Assembly: GCF_000525995.1 (NCBI RefSeq)
Contig: NZ_AODL01000001.1
Location: 1 to 42,155 of the forward strand
Direction: 5' to 3'
Length of the DNA: 42,155 nucleotides
Source of the DNA: Paenilisteria riparia FSL S10-1204
GTDB taxonomy: Bacteria; Bacillota; Bacilli; Lactobacillales; Listeriaceae
Position numbers and translations under genes: made by a program. The notes beneath the pieces are model-generated. The model was not told the DNA's origin. It saw nothing but the letters and a program-made list of their open reading frames with translations, and searched no databases. Shown here in pieces: positions 9,590 to 19,422 of the stretch. Position 1 is the stretch's first letter. Each line of letters begins with the position of its first letter.

Positions 9590-9633
9590 TACGGTTGGCG
9601 GGGCTGTTATTTTGCGATACAGTCTCGTTTTAA

Positions 9634-9663
9634 TTGCGATACGGGCTTTCCTTAGTGTAGAAT
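9634..9663 (+). promoter_or_regulatory. Probable promoter of yacL
   Basis: TTGCGA (9634-9639), 18 bases, TAGAAT (9658-9663), about 40 bases before the yacL start. No terminator was seen between radA and this site. Confidence 0.55.
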
Positions 9664-9704
9664 GAAGAGGTGAGACTAGAAATGAAGCGAAAGGAGGAGA
9701 ACTA

Positions 9705-10778
9705 ATGCTGAGATGGGTAATTAGAATTTGTTTTATGATTATTGGCGGTACGATTGGTGTGTTCACGTTGCCTGAACTTTGGGAAACGCTCGGTGTTCAC
9801 GATATTTTTGTCATTAATAATCCTTATACAGACGCCTTGGTTGGTGCACTTATATTTTATCTTTTTACTTTTTGGGCGGTGAAGTATGTGGTTGCCGCTT
9901 TGAACTGGTTAGAAAACGGGCTTACGAAAACTTCTAATACAGTGATTATTTACGGTGGTCTGGGGCTTATGATTGGTTTAGTCATTGCTTTTTTTGCGGG
10001 AAATGCGCTGAATCAGACGAAAATTCCGATTTTGAATTCGGTTGTACCTATTATTTTGACATTGGTGCTTGGTTATCTGGGCTTTCGAGTGGGGATTAGC
10101 CGGCGTAATGAATGGGGCAACTTATTTGCGGCGCGTGGTGCGAAGAAGAAGACTCCTGAGGAAGTGAAGGAAGAGGCTACGGCGGCGCGCGAATACAAGA
10201 TTTTAGATACGAGCGTTATTATTGATGGCCGGATTGCGGATATTTTAACAACAGGTTTTCTTGATGGGACGATTGTGATTCCGATGTTTGTATTGGCGGA
10301 GTTGCAACATATTGCGGATTCGTCGGATACGTTGAAGCGTACGCGTGGTCGTCGTGGATTAGATATTTTGAACCGACTGCAAAAAGAGGACAAGATTAAA
10401 GTAGAAATGTACGAAGGCGATTTCGAGGACATTGCGGAAGTAGACAGCAAGCTTGTGAAACTGGCAAAAGTAATGCAAGGTAAAGTCGTAACCAATGACT
10501 ATAATTTGAATAAAGTTTGTGAATTCCAAAACGTTGCAGTGCTGAATATTAATGATTTGGCGAATGCTGTGAAGCCTGTCGTATTGCCAGGTGAGAAGAT
10601 GACGGTTCTTGTTGTCAAAGATGGTAAGGAGCATAATCAAGGTGTGGCTTATTTGGATGATGGCACAATGATTGTCGTTGAGGATGGGCGCAAGTTTATT
10701 AATGATACGATTCAAGTGGAAGTAACGAGTGTCTTGCAAACTTCTGCAGGACGGATGATTTTTGCAAAACCGGCTTAA
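9705..10778 (+). CDS. yacL: YacL, membrane PIN/TRAM-domain protein
   Basis: A 357-residue integral membrane protein with a putative RNase domain. Four hydrophobic helices are visible (about 5-25, 45-65, 80-100, 112-132). They are followed by a PIN domain beginning [13 protein letters not shown] (conserved acidic residues) with a second acidic site in [10 protein letters not shown], and a C-terminal TRAM domain (about 293-357) likely to bind RNA. The ATG has AAGGAGGAG upstream. Its position between radA and ispD is conserved in Bacillota. The target RNA is not known from sequence. Confidence 0.93.
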   Translation: MLRWVIRICFMIIGGTIGVFTLPELWETLGVHDIFVINNPYTDALVGALIFYLFTFWAVKYVVAALNWLENGLTKTSNTVIIYGGLGLMIGLVIAFFAGNALNQTKIPILNSVVPIILTLVLGYLGFRVGISRRNEWGNLFAARGAKKKTPEEVKEEATAAREYKILDTSVIIDGRIADILTTGFLDGTIVIPMFVLAELQHIADSSDTLKRTRGRRGLDILNRLQKEDKIKVEMYEGDFEDIAEVDSKLVKLAKVMQGKVVTNDYNLNKVCEFQNVAVLNINDLANAVKPVVLPGEKMTVLVVKDGKEHNQGVAYLDDGTMIVVEDGRKFINDTIQVEVTSVLQTSAGRMIFAKPA

Positions 10779-10803
10779 TTTGGCTTTTTAGGAGAAATGT
10801 TTA

Positions 10804-11499
10804 ATGAAATATGAATTGATTCTTTTGGCGGCTGGTCAAGGGAAGCGAATGCAATTGGGCCAAAATAAAATGTGGCTGGAGCTTTCGGGCAATGCTTTGT
10901 TTATCCATACGATTCGTACGTTCTTGGAAGATGCGGCTTGTTGCCGGATTGTCGTTGTGGTGCAAAAGGATGAGTTGGATTATGTGCGTGATATGCTTGC
11001 AGAACTGCATGTTCAAAAAGAGGTTTTGATTGTGGCGGGAGGCTCGGAGCGACAATATAGTGTTGCGAAAGGACTTGCTACATGTGGTCAAAAAGCGGAT
11101 TTTGTTATGGTGCATGATGGTGCGCGACCTTTTGTGGATCAGGTGATGATTGATCGTTTGCTTGCGGATGTGGCGATTCATGGTGCAACGATTTGTGGTG
11201 TACCAGTAAAGGACACGATGAAGCGGGTGCGTGACGGTGTGATTGAGGAGACGATTGATCGCTCGGTTTTATGGCAAGTTCAGACGCCGCAGGTTTTTCG
11301 GACGGAGATTTTGCAGCGGGCGCATGAGATTGCGAAACAGGAGAAGTTTTTAGGGACGGATGAGGCGAGTCTGGTGGAACGAATGGGTGTTGCGGTTCAT
11401 ATGGTCGAAGGTAGCTATAACAATATTAAAGTGACGACACCAGAGGATATTGCTTTTGCGGAAGCGATTTTGCAGGCGAAATGGAGGAATCGGATATGA
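10804..11499 (+). CDS. ispD: IspD, 2-C-methyl-D-erythritol 4-phosphate cytidylyltransferase
   Basis: Catalyses CTP + MEP to CDP-ME, the third step of the non-mevalonate isoprenoid pathway. 231 residues. The nucleotide-binding loop [10 protein letters not shown] (about 6-15), VVAGG-type segment [19 protein letters not shown] (about 102-108) and a late substrate-binding segment [11 protein letters not shown] are all present. The start has AGGAG upstream. Its last codons overlap the start of ispF (ATGA), so the two steps are coupled. Confidence 0.95.
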   Translation: MKYELILLAAGQGKRMQLGQNKMWLELSGNALFIHTIRTFLEDAACCRIVVVVQKDELDYVRDMLAELHVQKEVLIVAGGSERQYSVAKGLATCGQKADFVMVHDGARPFVDQVMIDRLLADVAIHGATICGVPVKDTMKRVRDGVIEETIDRSVLWQVQTPQVFRTEILQRAHEIAKQEKFLGTDEASLVERMGVAVHMVEGSYNNIKVTTPEDIAFAEAILQAKWRNRI

Positions 11500-11969
11500 T
11501 TCGAGTGGGGCAAGGCTATGATGTGCACCAGCTAGTGGAAGGACGTAAGCTGATTATTGGTGGGATTGAGATTCCATATGAGAAAGGTCTGCTAGGTCAT
11601 AGTGATGCGGATGTGTTGCTTCATACGGTGACGGATGCGGTGATTGGCGCGGTTGGTAAGCGTGATATTGGGCATTTTTTCCCAGATACGGATATGGCTT
11701 ATAAGGACGCGGATTCGGCGGAACTTTTGACGAAGGTTTGGTCGGAGATTGAGGCGGAGGGCTATAAGCTAGGCAATATTGATTGTACGATTATTGCGGA
11801 GAAGCCTAAGATGGCGCCATATGTGGATGCGATGAAAGCGCGTATCGCGGAATTGTTGCATGCGACGCCAGAGCAGGTGAATGTCAAAGCAACGACATCG
11901 GAAAAATTAGGATTTACAGGACGCGGCGAAGGAATCGCTAGTCTTGCGGTTGTACTTTTAGAAAAATGA
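11496..11969 (+). CDS. ispF: IspF, 2-C-methyl-D-erythritol 2,4-cyclodiphosphate synthase
   Basis: Makes MEcPP, the fifth step of the non-mevalonate pathway. 157 residues from the ATG giving [13 protein letters not shown]; the upstream GGAGGAA (11482-11488) decides this start. Zinc ligands are readable: Asp and His in GYDVH, and the His of the [10 protein letters not shown] / LLHTVTDA region. The segment [18 protein letters not shown] is the conserved C-terminal signature. It overlaps ispD by 4 bases. IspE is not in this window. Confidence 0.96.
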   Translation: MIRVGQGYDVHQLVEGRKLIIGGIEIPYEKGLLGHSDADVLLHTVTDAVIGAVGKRDIGHFFPDTDMAYKDADSAELLTKVWSEIEAEGYKLGNIDCTIIAEKPKMAPYVDAMKARIAELLHATPEQVNVKATTSEKLGFTGRGEGIASLAVVLLEK

Positions 11970-11985
11970 AGGAGTAGTGATAAAA

Positions 11986-13458
11986 ATGAGTGAAGCAAAG
12001 AGAGTGCGTGTGCGTTACGCGCCAAGTCCAACGGGGCATTTGCATATTGGGAATGCGCGTACGGCGTTGTTTAATTATTTGTTTGCAAGACATAATGATG
12101 GCGATTTTGTGATTCGTATTGAGGATACGGACCAAAAGCGAAACATCGAAAATGGTGAGTCGAGCCAGTTAGAGAATTTGGCGTGGCTTGGCATGGATTG
12201 GGATGAAGGCGTGGACAAGGGCGGCAATTATGGCCCGTATCGTCAAAGTGAGCGTCAGCATCTGTATGATCCGCTAATTGAGCAAATCGTGGCAGAAGGC
12301 AAGGCTTACAAGTGTTATTGTACGGAGGAAGAGCTAGAAGCAGAACGTGAAGAGCAAAAAGCGAACAGCATGATGCCGCGCTATAGTGGAAAATGTCGTC
12401 ATTTGACGGCGGAACAACGTGCGCAGAAGGAAGCGCAGGGTTTGAAACCGAGTATTCGTTATGCGGTACAACCGGGCAAGACGTATACGTTTAATGATAT
12501 GGTCAAAGGCGATGTGTCTTTTGAATCAGATGGTATTGGCGATTTTGTTATCGTGAAAAAAGACGGGATTCCGACGTATAATTTTGCGGTGGCGATTGAT
12601 GATCATTTAATGGAAATGACGCATGTATTGCGTGGAGACGATCATATTTCGAATACGCCAAAACAGCTGATGATTTATGAAGCGTATGGTTGGGAGCCGC
12701 CAACGTTTGGGCATATGACGCTCATCGTGAATGAAAGCAAACGTAAATTGAGTAAACGTGATGAGTCGATTATTCAGTTTATCGAGCAGTATAAAGATTT
12801 AGGTTATTTGCCAGATGCGTTGTTTAATTTTATCGCTATGCTTGGTTGGTCTCCGGAGGGCGAAGATGAGATTTTCTCTAAAGAAGAGTTTATTAAAATC
12901 TTTGATCCGAAGCGTTTATCGAAGTCGCCGGCGTTGTTTGACACGCATAAATTGACTTGGGTGAACAACCAATATGTGAAACAATTAGATTTAGAGCAAG
13001 TTGTGAACTTATGCTTGCCGCACTTAGTGAAAGCAGGCCTTGTGTCAGCAACAGCTGATGCGGGAGAGTTGGATTGGGTGCATAAACTTGTATCGCTTTA
13101 CCATGAACAAATGAGTTTTGGCGCGGAAATCGTGGAACTTTCAGCGATGTTCTTCACGGATGATGTAGAATTCGATGAAGAAGAAAAAGAAGTGCTTGCT
13201 GGCGAACAAGTTCCAGAAGTTTTGGCGGCGTTTAAAGAAGAAATGGCTACTATTGAACCATTTGCAGCGGATGAAGTGAAGGCTGCGATTAAACGCGTGC
13301 AAAAAGCTACTGGCGCAAAAGGAAAAGGCTTGTTCATGCCGATTCGTGTTGCTGTTACTGGTGAAATGCACGGTCCTGAATTACCACAATCAATCGAAGT
13401 ACTAGGTCGTGAAAAAGTGGTAAACCGTTTGGAAAACCGACTAAATGAAGCAAAATAA
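11986..13458 (+). CDS. gltX: Glutamyl-tRNA synthetase
   Basis: Class I aminoacyl-tRNA synthetase, 490 residues, charging tRNA-Glu and probably, as in most Bacillota, also tRNA-Gln for later amidation. The ATG giving [11 protein letters not shown] is preferred over an upstream GTG because the AAGGAG site lies too close to the latter. HIGH-type motif in [12 protein letters not shown] (about 12-23) and KLSKR (about 251-255) are present. The C-terminal third is the helical anticodon-binding domain. It follows ispF by 16 bases and ends at a strong terminator. Confidence 0.96.
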   Translation: MSEAKRVRVRYAPSPTGHLHIGNARTALFNYLFARHNDGDFVIRIEDTDQKRNIENGESSQLENLAWLGMDWDEGVDKGGNYGPYRQSERQHLYDPLIEQIVAEGKAYKCYCTEEELEAEREEQKANSMMPRYSGKCRHLTAEQRAQKEAQGLKPSIRYAVQPGKTYTFNDMVKGDVSFESDGIGDFVIVKKDGIPTYNFAVAIDDHLMEMTHVLRGDDHISNTPKQLMIYEAYGWEPPTFGHMTLIVNESKRKLSKRDESIIQFIEQYKDLGYLPDALFNFIAMLGWSPEGEDEIFSKEEFIKIFDPKRLSKSPALFDTHKLTWVNNQYVKQLDLEQVVNLCLPHLVKAGLVSATADAGELDWVHKLVSLYHEQMSFGAEIVELSAMFFTDDVEFDEEEKEVLAGEQVPEVLAAFKEEMATIEPFAADEVKAAIKRVQKATGAKGKGLFMPIRVAVTGEMHGPELPQSIEVLGREKVVNRLENRLNEAK

Positions 13459-13468
13459 TAAATTTGGA

Positions 13469-13503
13469 GAACGTATCTGTTTTTTGCAGGTATGTTCTTT
13501 TTT
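13469..13503 (+). terminator. Terminator of gltX
   Basis: GAACGTATCTG pairs with CAGGTATGTTC (11 base pairs with a few G-U pairs), followed by a run of Ts. Confidence 0.88.
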
Positions 13504-13513
13504 AGTGTATAAT
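13484..13513 (+). promoter_or_regulatory. Promoter of the GNAT gene
   Basis: TTGCAG (13484-13489), 18 bases, TATAAT (13508-13513). The -35 lies within the gltX terminator. Confidence 0.6.
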
Positions 13514-13547
13514 AATGGCGAATTATAGATATTTAGGGGGAATTAGG

Positions 13548-14027
13548 ATGGGAGAATTACAGTTTAGATTTGCAGCGGAGGGCGATGTTCCGTTAGTATT
13601 GCGATTTATTAAGGAATTGGCGGAGTTTGAAGGGATGTTGGACCAAGTTGTGGCAACGGAAGAGGCGTTGCACAAGTGGTTGTTTGAGAAGGAGAAAGCG
13701 GAAGTTTTGATTGGTGAGTATGATGGTGAATCGGTGGGATTCGCGTTATTTTTTCATAATTTTTCAACTTTTCTGGGGCGTTCGGGAATTTATTTGGAGG
13801 ATTTATATGTGCAGCCGAATGTGCGCGGGAAGGGATTCGGGAAGGCATTTTTGAAGCGGTTGGCGGAGATTGCGGTGGAGCGTGGATGTGGTCGTTTAGA
13901 GTGGTGGTGCTTGGATTGGAATAAGCCGAGTATTGACTTTTATTTGAAGATGGGCGCGGAGCCGATGGAGGATTGGACGGTGTATCGGATTGCTGGGGAA
14001 ACGCTAACGAAATTGGCGAACGAATAA
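13548..14027 (+). CDS. GNAT N-acetyltransferase (diamine/thialysine acetyltransferase-like)
   Basis: A 159-residue acetyl-CoA-dependent acetyltransferase. The acetyl-CoA loop is VQPNVRGKGFGKAF (about 88-101). The segments LEDLYVQP and WCLDWNKPSIDFY (about 126-138) match the spermidine/diamine (SSAT-like) branch, so a polyamine or lysine-analogue substrate is plausible but not shown. The start is the ATG at 13548, chosen for the AGGGGGAATTAGG site; an upstream ATG at 13515 overlaps the promoter. It stands alone, inserted between gltX and cysE. Confidence 0.88.
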   Translation: MGELQFRFAAEGDVPLVLRFIKELAEFEGMLDQVVATEEALHKWLFEKEKAEVLIGEYDGESVGFALFFHNFSTFLGRSGIYLEDLYVQPNVRGKGFGKAFLKRLAEIAVERGCGRLEWWCLDWNKPSIDFYLKMGAEPMEDWTVYRIAGETLTKLANE

Positions 14028-14040
14028 GAAGAGATTTTTG

Positions 14041-14069
14041 GTGACGGTGGAAGTGGTCTGTGGTACAAT
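14041..14069 (+). promoter_or_regulatory. Promoter of the cysE-cysS T-box unit
   Basis: GTGACG (14041-14046), 17 bases, and TACAAT (14064-14069) with the TGn extension (TGGTACAAT). Confidence 0.6.
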
Positions 14070-14084
14070 GAGACTTAATAAGCG

Positions 14085-14425
14085 AAAATGTTGATGAGAA
14101 GAAGTAGGAAATATGACGGCTAAACAGAGAGTGCCACCAAGGCTGGGAGTGGCTTAGTGCAGGCGTATTCTGAAATGCATCTCGGAATCTTTGTGGGAAA
14201 TCATAGTATCGCAAAGCGGCGACTGACCGTTATTCAGATGAGATAAGTTTAGTGAACGAGTCCCTAACGCGAAACAACGTCAAAGGTCTTTTGAAAGAAA
14301 GGATTTCAAAACGGTGTTTACACGCAAATCGAGCGCTTGCCGCCGATTATTAGATTTGGAACTCCAAACTTCACTTGAATCAGAGTGGAACCGCGTGACG
14401 CCTCTGTTGAGGGGTCTTTTTTGTG
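14085..14425 (+). ncRNA. T-box leader, cysteine-specific
   Basis: Untranslated leader of cysE-cysS that senses uncharged tRNA-Cys. The T-box sequence AGAGTGGAACCGCG lies at 14382-14395; its UGGA pairs with the tRNA acceptor end in known T-boxes. The stem I region includes AGAGAGTGCC near 14127 and a specifier-loop candidate GAAATGCATC, giving codon TGC (Cys) at 14176-14178. The terminator hairpin GACGCCTC/GAGGGGTC (14397-14416) followed by Ts competes with the antiterminator. The variable linker (14326-14349) holds a fragment also found between rpoB and rpoC. The stretch 14028-14457 contains nothing else but the promoter. Confidence 0.9.
14397..14423 (+). terminator. T-box regulated terminator
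   Basis: GACGCCTC-TGTT-GAGGGGTC with one G/G mismatch, then TTTTTT. It is used when tRNA-Cys is charged. Confidence 0.85.
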
Positions 14426-14457
14426 TTTTAATTCAGAGTAGATAAGGAGGGATTACA

Positions 14458-15090
14458 ATGGCTAGTCGTATGAAAGAGGATATGAAAATGGTGATGGTGA
14501 ATGATCCAGCGGCGCGTGGTTATGTGGACGCGTTTCTGAATTATCCGGGTCTCCATGCGATATGGTGGCATCGGTTTGCGAACTTTTTTTATAGGCATCG
14601 GATGGTGGTGTTTTCGAAATGGTTGTCGCAAGTGGCACGGTTTTTGACGAATGTGGAGATTCATCCGGGGGCCACGATTGGACGGCGTTTGTTTATCGAT
14701 CATGGGGCTGGGATTGTAATCGGGGAGACGGCGGAGATTGGTGATGATGTCGTGCTCTTTCATGGGGTGACGCTTGGTGGGACGGGAAAACATCAAGGGA
14801 AACGCCATCCTACTGTGGGAAACCGAGCGCTGATTTCTGCGGGTGCTAAGATTCTTGGACCGATAAATATTGGTGAGGACGCAAAAGTTGGTGCGGGCGC
14901 TGTGGTCATAAAGGATGTGCCGCTTGGTGCGACGGTGGTTGGGGTTCCTGCAAAAGTTGTGCGGCTAAATGGACGCGTGACGCAACATACGGAGCCGCAA
15001 GTCGCAGAGATGAAACGGCGGATACTGGAAATGGAGAAACAATTAGAAGACTTAAAAAATAAGATGGAAAAAGGAGAAGAGGAACAATGA
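14458..15090 (+). CDS. cysE: Serine O-acetyltransferase
   Basis: Acetylates L-serine with acetyl-CoA, the first committed step of cysteine synthesis. 210 residues. An N-terminal helical part ([20 protein letters not shown], about 20-39) is followed by a left-handed beta-helix of hexapeptide repeats (about 68-175). These include the catalytic histidines in [12 protein letters not shown] and LFHGVTLGG and the late KRHPTVG loop. AAGGAGGG precedes the ATG. It sits behind a Cys T-box and overlaps cysS by 4 bases, so cysteine making and tRNA-Cys charging rise together when charged tRNA-Cys falls. Confidence 0.96.
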   Translation: MASRMKEDMKMVMVNDPAARGYVDAFLNYPGLHAIWWHRFANFFYRHRMVVFSKWLSQVARFLTNVEIHPGATIGRRLFIDHGAGIVIGETAEIGDDVVLFHGVTLGGTGKHQGKRHPTVGNRALISAGAKILGPINIGEDAKVGAGAVVIKDVPLGATVVGVPAKVVRLNGRVTQHTEPQVAEMKRRILEMEKQLEDLKNKMEKGEEEQ

Positions 15091-16505
15091 CTTTACAAAT
15101 TTTTAATACATTGTCTCGTGAAAAAGAGGTTTTTACGCCACTTGAAGATGGGAAGGTCAAAATGTATGTTTGTGGGCCAACTGTTTATAATTATATTCAT
15201 ATTGGGAATGCGCGACCGATTATTGTTTTTGATACGGTACGTCGTTATTTGACTTATCGTGGTTATGATGTGACTTTTGTTTCGAATTTTACGGATGTGG
15301 ATGATAAGCTGATCCGTGCGGCGCATGAGTTGGAACTGACGGTGCCAGAGGTTGCGGAGCGCTTTATTGGGGCATATTTTGACGATGTGCGTCAGTTGAA
15401 TGTTCGCGATGCTAATGTTCATCCTCGGGTGACGCAGGATATGGATGATATTATTGCTTTTATAGAAGCGCTGATTGAAAAGGGCTATGCGTATGAGTCG
15501 GCGGGCGATGTGTATTTCCGAACAAAGAAATTTAAGGATTATGGAAAATTGTCTCAGCAACCGTTGGCGGATTTGCAGCATGGGATTCGTGTGGAGGCCA
15601 ATGACCGAAAAGAGGATCAACTTGATTTCACTTTATGGAAAGCGGCGAAACCGGGTGAGATTTCTTGGGAAAGTCCCTGGGGAGCTGGGCGTCCAGGTTG
15701 GCATATTGAATGCTCGGCGATGGCTCGTAAGTATTTGGGCGACACGATTGATATTCATGCTGGTGGGCAAGATTTGATTTTCCCGCATCATGAGGATGAA
15801 ATCGCGCAGTCTGAAGCATTGACTGGTAAAACTTTTGCGAAATATTGGATGCATAATGGTTATATGAATATCGATGGTGAGAAAATGTCGAAATCACTGG
15901 GGAATTTCATTACGCTGCATGAGGTATTGGAGCGGCATAATCCTAATGTGGTGCGGTTCTTCATGTTATCTGTACATTATCGTCGTCCGATTTCGTATAG
16001 CGAGGCGTTATTGCAAGATGCGGAAAATGGATTGGATCGCTTGCGAACGGCATATCAAAACGTGGACCATCGTTTGCAGGTAGCAGAAGAGGATTACACA
16101 GGTACGCCAGAAGAGGATGATTGGCTAGAGCAATTAACGGAGCTGAAAACACAATTCGAAGATGAAATGGATGATGATTTCAACACGGCGAATGCGATTT
16201 CGGTCTTCTATGAACTGGCAAAACGGGCGAACATTTATTTAACGAATGAGCAAATCTCGATTACAGTTTTGCGTGAGTTTTTAGGGATGATGACGTTGCT
16301 TGCAGATGTTCTTGGCTTTAAATTAGCCGTGGAAGTGAGTGAAAGCGGGCTGAGTGATGAGGATATTGAGGCGCTGATTGAAGAGCGTATTCAGGCGCGC
16401 AACGAACGAAATTTTGCAAGATCGGATGAAATTCGTGATATGTTGAAGGAAAAACAAATTATTTTGGAAGATACAGCTCAAGGTACGCGCTGGAAAAGAG
16501 GTTAA
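15087..16505 (+). CDS. cysS: Cysteinyl-tRNA synthetase
   Basis: Class I synthetase for tRNA-Cys, 472 residues. Cys29 in VCGPTVYNY is a zinc ligand that gives Cys specificity; the HIGH motif is HIGN (38-41). Other zinc ligands are in WHIECSAM and [15 protein letters not shown] is present in [10 protein letters not shown] (about 266-274). The C-terminus is the helical-bundle DALR-type domain. Its start overlaps cysE (ATGA) and it ends 2 bases before mrnC. Confidence 0.97.
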   Translation: MTLQIFNTLSREKEVFTPLEDGKVKMYVCGPTVYNYIHIGNARPIIVFDTVRRYLTYRGYDVTFVSNFTDVDDKLIRAAHELELTVPEVAERFIGAYFDDVRQLNVRDANVHPRVTQDMDDIIAFIEALIEKGYAYESAGDVYFRTKKFKDYGKLSQQPLADLQHGIRVEANDRKEDQLDFTLWKAAKPGEISWESPWGAGRPGWHIECSAMARKYLGDTIDIHAGGQDLIFPHHEDEIAQSEALTGKTFAKYWMHNGYMNIDGEKMSKSLGNFITLHEVLERHNPNVVRFFMLSVHYRRPISYSEALLQDAENGLDRLRTAYQNVDHRLQVAEEDYTGTPEEDDWLEQLTELKTQFEDEMDDDFNTANAISVFYELAKRANIYLTNEQISITVLREFLGMMTLLADVLGFKLAVEVSESGLSDEDIEALIEERIQARNERNFARSDEIRDMLKEKQIILEDTAQGTRWKRG

Positions 16506-16507
16506 GG

Positions 16508-16906
16508 ATGGCGATTGTGAAGGACTACAAACAGCTAAACGGCTTGGCTTTGGCGTACATGGGCGACTCGGTGTATGAACGCCATATTCGTGAACTACTT
16601 TTAGCAGAAGGCAAAACAAAGCCGAACCATCTGCACAAAACGGCGACGCAATATGTATCGGCGAAGGCGCAGGCTTATATTTTACAAGCGATGTATGCAC
16701 AGGAATTTTTGACAGAAGAAGAGGATCGGATTGCGAAACGAGGGCGAAATGCAAAATCTAATAGCGTGCCGAAAAATACGGATTTGCAAACATACAGTTT
16801 ATCATCGGCGTTTGAAGCGGTGATTGGATATTTATATTTGGGCGGCGAAACAGCGCGGCTTACGGAATGGCTTAATTTAGCTACGGAAATTATTAAAACG
16901 AAATAA
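16508..16906 (+). CDS. mrnC: Mini-ribonuclease III
   Basis: Dimeric RNase III-like enzyme without a double-stranded-RNA-binding domain; it matures 23S rRNA in Bacillus. 132 residues, normal length. The catalytic domain shows ALAYMGDSVYE (about 14-24, with the catalytic Asp) and SSAFEAVIGYLYL (about 99-111). It starts 2 bases after cysS with AGAGGTTAAGG as ribosome site, so it is in the cysE-cysS operon. Confidence 0.95.
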   Translation: MAIVKDYKQLNGLALAYMGDSVYERHIRELLLAEGKTKPNHLHKTATQYVSAKAQAYILQAMYAQEFLTEEEDRIAKRGRNAKSNSVPKNTDLQTYSLSSAFEAVIGYLYLGGETARLTEWLNLATEIIKTK

Positions 16907-16922
16907 GGAGGCAAAAATCAAG

Positions 16923-17672
16923 ATGGAGCAAGATCAAGAGTGGATTGCAGGTCGAAATCCTGTTAGTGAAGTATTGAAATCAGAACGCGACATTCATAAA
17001 ATTCTCATTGCGGAAGGCTCGCAAAAGGGAAGCATGCAACAAATCATCGGCGCAGCGAAAGAACGCAAAATCCAAGTTCAAATCGTGCCGAAATCAAAAA
17101 TTGACAAAATCGTAAGCGGCTCACATCAAGGTGTTGCGGCGCAAGTAGCAGCTTATCAATACGCAGAACTAGACGATCTTTTTGCGAAAGCGGAAGAACG
17201 TGAGGAAATGCCGTTTTTCATTATTTTAGATGAGTTGGAAGATCCGCATAATTTGGGGTCGATTATGCGTACGGCAGATGCGGTGGGGGCACACGGTATT
17301 ATTATTCCAAAACGTCGTTCGGTTGGTTTGACGCAGACGGTTGCGAAGGCTTCGACAGGCGCGATTGAACATATTCCAGTGGCGCGCGTAACAAATATTA
17401 GTCGAACAATGGAAGATTTGCAGAAGCGGGGATTATGGATTTTTGGTACGGATGCAAGTGGGAGCAGTGACTACCGGACGATGGATGCGAACATGCCGCT
17501 TGCGCTTGTTATTGGTAGTGAAGGCTTTGGTATGAGTCGCCTCGTTCGTGAAAAATGCGATTTTCTTGTACATTTACCAATGCGTGGCGCAGTAACATCA
17601 CTAAATGCGTCAGTAGCAGCGAGTGTATTAATGTATGAAATTTATCGAAAACGCCTGCCGTTAGGTGAATAA
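16923..17672 (+). CDS. rlmB: RlmB, 23S rRNA 2'-O-methyltransferase (TrmH/SPOUT family)
   Basis: Methylates the ribose of G2251 (E. coli numbering) in 23S rRNA in relatives. 249 residues: an N-terminal L30e-like substrate-binding domain (about 8-85) and a SPOUT knot domain. Motif 1 is DELEDPHNLGSIMRTADAVG (about 102-121), motif 2 IGSEGFGMS, and motif 3 LNASVAASVLMYE. The ATG is preceded by AAGGAGG. The 5' half is richer in A/C and the 3' half in G/T, so base use changes within the gene. Confidence 0.95.
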   Translation: MEQDQEWIAGRNPVSEVLKSERDIHKILIAEGSQKGSMQQIIGAAKERKIQVQIVPKSKIDKIVSGSHQGVAAQVAAYQYAELDDLFAKAEEREEMPFFIILDELEDPHNLGSIMRTADAVGAHGIIIPKRRSVGLTQTVAKASTGAIEHIPVARVTNISRTMEDLQKRGLWIFGTDASGSSDYRTMDANMPLALVIGSEGFGMSRLVREKCDFLVHLPMRGAVTSLNASVAASVLMYEIYRKRLPLGE

Positions 17673-17674
17673 AG

Positions 17675-18187
17675 ATGAATCGTGTTTTGCTAGTAGATGG
17701 CTATAATGTAATCGGGGCATGGCCAGAACTAGCGCGCTTAAAAGCAAAGGATTTGGAAACGGCGCGAAACCAGTTGGTAGAATGGATGGCTGAATATCAA
17801 AGCTACACTGGTTACCGCGTGGTTGTCGTGTTCGACGCACAATACGTCCGTGCCAAAGAGCGCAAATACAAGAAAAACAAAGTTGAAATCGTGTTCACAA
17901 AAGAAGACGAAACTGCAGATGAATACATTGAACAAAAAGCCATCGAATACAAAAATGTTAAAACACAAGTCATGGTGGCGACGAGTGATTATACGGAACA
18001 ATGGGCGATATTTGGCCAAGGCGCATTGCGGATTTCAGCGAGGGAGTTAGTTTTTGAAATTAAGGAAATGACTCATCAAATTACCCGCAAAGTAAAAGAA
18101 ATCCAAGAAAAACAGCCCAAAACAGGTCTAAATATCGATTTTGAGACAATTCAAGCCTTGGAAAAGCTACGAAGAGGCCGAAAATAG
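17675..18187 (+). CDS. rae1: Rae1 (YacP), ribosome-associated endoribonuclease
   Basis: NYN/PIN-like nuclease that enters the ribosomal A site and cuts specific mRNAs during translation in Bacillus. 170 residues. The N-terminal NYN signature LLVDGYNVIGAW (about 4-15) and acidic residues in VVVFDAQY and VATSDYTEQ form the active-site set. It starts 2 bases after rlmB, so it belongs to the same transcript. sigH follows with its own promoter. Confidence 0.93.
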   Translation: MNRVLLVDGYNVIGAWPELARLKAKDLETARNQLVEWMAEYQSYTGYRVVVVFDAQYVRAKERKYKKNKVEIVFTKEDETADEYIEQKAIEYKNVKTQVMVATSDYTEQWAIFGQGALRISARELVFEIKEMTHQITRKVKEIQEKQPKTGLNIDFETIQALEKLRRGRK

Positions 18188-18190
18188 TCA

Positions 18191-18220
18191 TTGACGAAGA
18201 CGTTAGAACCCTTGTATAAT
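18191..18220 (+). promoter_or_regulatory. Promoter of sigH
   Basis: TTGACG (18191-18196), 18 bases, TATAAT (18215-18220): a strong SigA-type promoter right after rae1. Confidence 0.85.
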
Positions 18221-18261
18221 GGGATTCACAAGAAAATACGAAGCTTGACGAAGGAGGCTTT

Positions 18262-18894
18262 TTGACGGTTCCATTGAAAACAAATGACAGTAAAGAAGCA
18301 GAAATGAAAATGTTGCAACTTGCCAGATCAGGCGAGACTAAGGCCATTGAACATTTTTTTAAGTCATATCAATCTATCATTTATTGGAAAGCCACACAGT
18401 ATTTTTTACAAGGAGCCGAGCGGGATGACCTCATTCAAGAAGGCATGATTGGGTTGTTCAAGGCTATTCGTGATTTTAAAGAGGATCGGGAAGCATCCTT
18501 TCGATCGTTTGCAGAGATTTGCATTAACCGCCAGATTCTGTCTGCAGTGAAGCGGTCGATGCGTCAGAAGAATTATGCATTGAACCATTCTGTCTCCATT
18601 GACACGCCCGTTGACGAAAGCGATACGATTGATTGGACATTGCTAGACGTGATTTCCGAGAAGGAAGCGATGACGCCAGAAGATTTCTTGATTCAGAATG
18701 AGAAATTAGCAGGAGTCGCACATAAGCTTGAAGAAGTAACGAGTGAGTTTGAGCGAGAAGTTTTATATCAGTACTTGGAAGGCAAGAGCTATCAAGAAAT
18801 GGCCCAGCACTTCGGAAAGAAAGAAAAAGCGATTGATAATGCGATTCAGCGGGTAAAGAAGAAAATGATGAAGCAAGTGGACGATTCACTATAA
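18262..18894 (+). CDS. sigH: RNA polymerase sigma-H (sigma-30)
   Basis: Alternative sigma factor for transition-phase genes; in Listeria its regulon includes competence-related genes. 210 residues. Region 2 is at about 40-105 (YFLQGAERDDLIQEGMIGLF is the conserved 2.1-2.2 segment), and region 4 helix-turn-helix near 165-205 (YLEGKSYQEMAQHFGKKEKA). The start is TTG with AAGGAGG a few bases upstream; no better ATG is spaced correctly. Confidence 0.95.
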   Translation: MTVPLKTNDSKEAEMKMLQLARSGETKAIEHFFKSYQSIIYWKATQYFLQGAERDDLIQEGMIGLFKAIRDFKEDREASFRSFAEICINRQILSAVKRSMRQKNYALNHSVSIDTPVDESDTIDWTLLDVISEKEAMTPEDFLIQNEKLAGVAHKLEEVTSEFEREVLYQYLEGKSYQEMAQHFGKKEKAIDNAIQRVKKKMMKQVDDSL

Positions 18895-18949
18895 AGATTT
18901 TCAAACATAGAAGTGCCGCGGGTTGCTAGGTGTAAAATACTTTTCACTC

Positions 18950-18979
18950 TTGACTCAATTCAGCATTTAATGGTATATT
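18950..18979 (+). promoter_or_regulatory. Promoter of rpmG-secE
   Basis: TTGACT (18950-18955), 18 bases, TATATT (18974-18979) with an upstream TGG extension. Confidence 0.7.
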
Positions 18980-19050
18980 ATTATGGATGTAAAGTGTTGA
19001 ATGGGGATTTTGGCACTAAAACATAGAAATAAGCGGAGTTGATTGTGATT

Positions 19051-19200
19051 ATGAAGAAGAAGACGTCACTTGCATGTTCAGAATGCGGATCACGAAACTA
19101 TTCCGTCGGTGTCGGTGGCACAGCGCGAACTGAACGGCTCGAAGTGAAGAAATTTTGCAGACACTGTAATAAGCATACACTTCATCGCGAAACAAAATAG
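19051..19200 (+). CDS. rpmG: Ribosomal protein L33 (zinc-binding form)
   Basis: A 49-residue ribosomal protein of the large subunit. Two CxxC pairs (CSEC at 9-12 and CRHC at 36-39) mark the zinc-containing C+ type; paralogues without Cys replace it under zinc limitation in many Bacillota. The body [21 protein letters not shown] is typical. ATG 19051 matches the family N-terminus, but GTG at 19045 is better spaced from the GGAG at 19035-19038, so two extra residues are possible. It lies 19 bases before secE. Confidence 0.93.
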   Translation: MKKKTSLACSECGSRNYSVGVGGTARTERLEVKKFCRHCNKHTLHRETK

Positions 19201-19219
19201 TGAATTTGGAGGTTATAAC

Positions 19220-19399
19220 ATGTCAGCAATTTCAAAGTTTTTCCGTAACGTAAAGTCTGAAATGAGCAAAGTTACATGGCCAACTGGAAAAGAGCTTAGA
19301 ACATATACAATTACAGTTATCATTGCCGTAGCTTGTATGGCTGTGTTCTTTATGGTTGTCGACTTTTTAATCGAGATGCTTATTCAGTTCATCCTTTAA
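19220..19399 (+). CDS. secE: SecE, preprotein translocase subunit
   Basis: Small essential subunit of the SecYEG channel, 59 residues. A cytoplasmic amphipathic helix with the conserved EMSKVTWPTGKEL (about 12-24) is followed by one membrane helix (about 28-57, TITVIIAVACMAVFFMVVDF). TTTGGAGG precedes the ATG. It is placed between rpmG and nusG as in most Bacillota. Confidence 0.95.
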   Translation: MSAISKFFRNVKSEMSKVTWPTGKELRTYTITVIIAVACMAVFFMVVDFLIEMLIQFIL

Positions 19400-19422
19400 G
19401 ACTAGGCTTTTTTGATAAAGAA

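Noticed and set aside
13609..14214. 201-codon minus-strand ORF over the GNAT gene
   Set aside because: Ser/Pro/His-rich shadow caused by the G/T bias of the + strand; the GNAT motifs on the other strand are clear.
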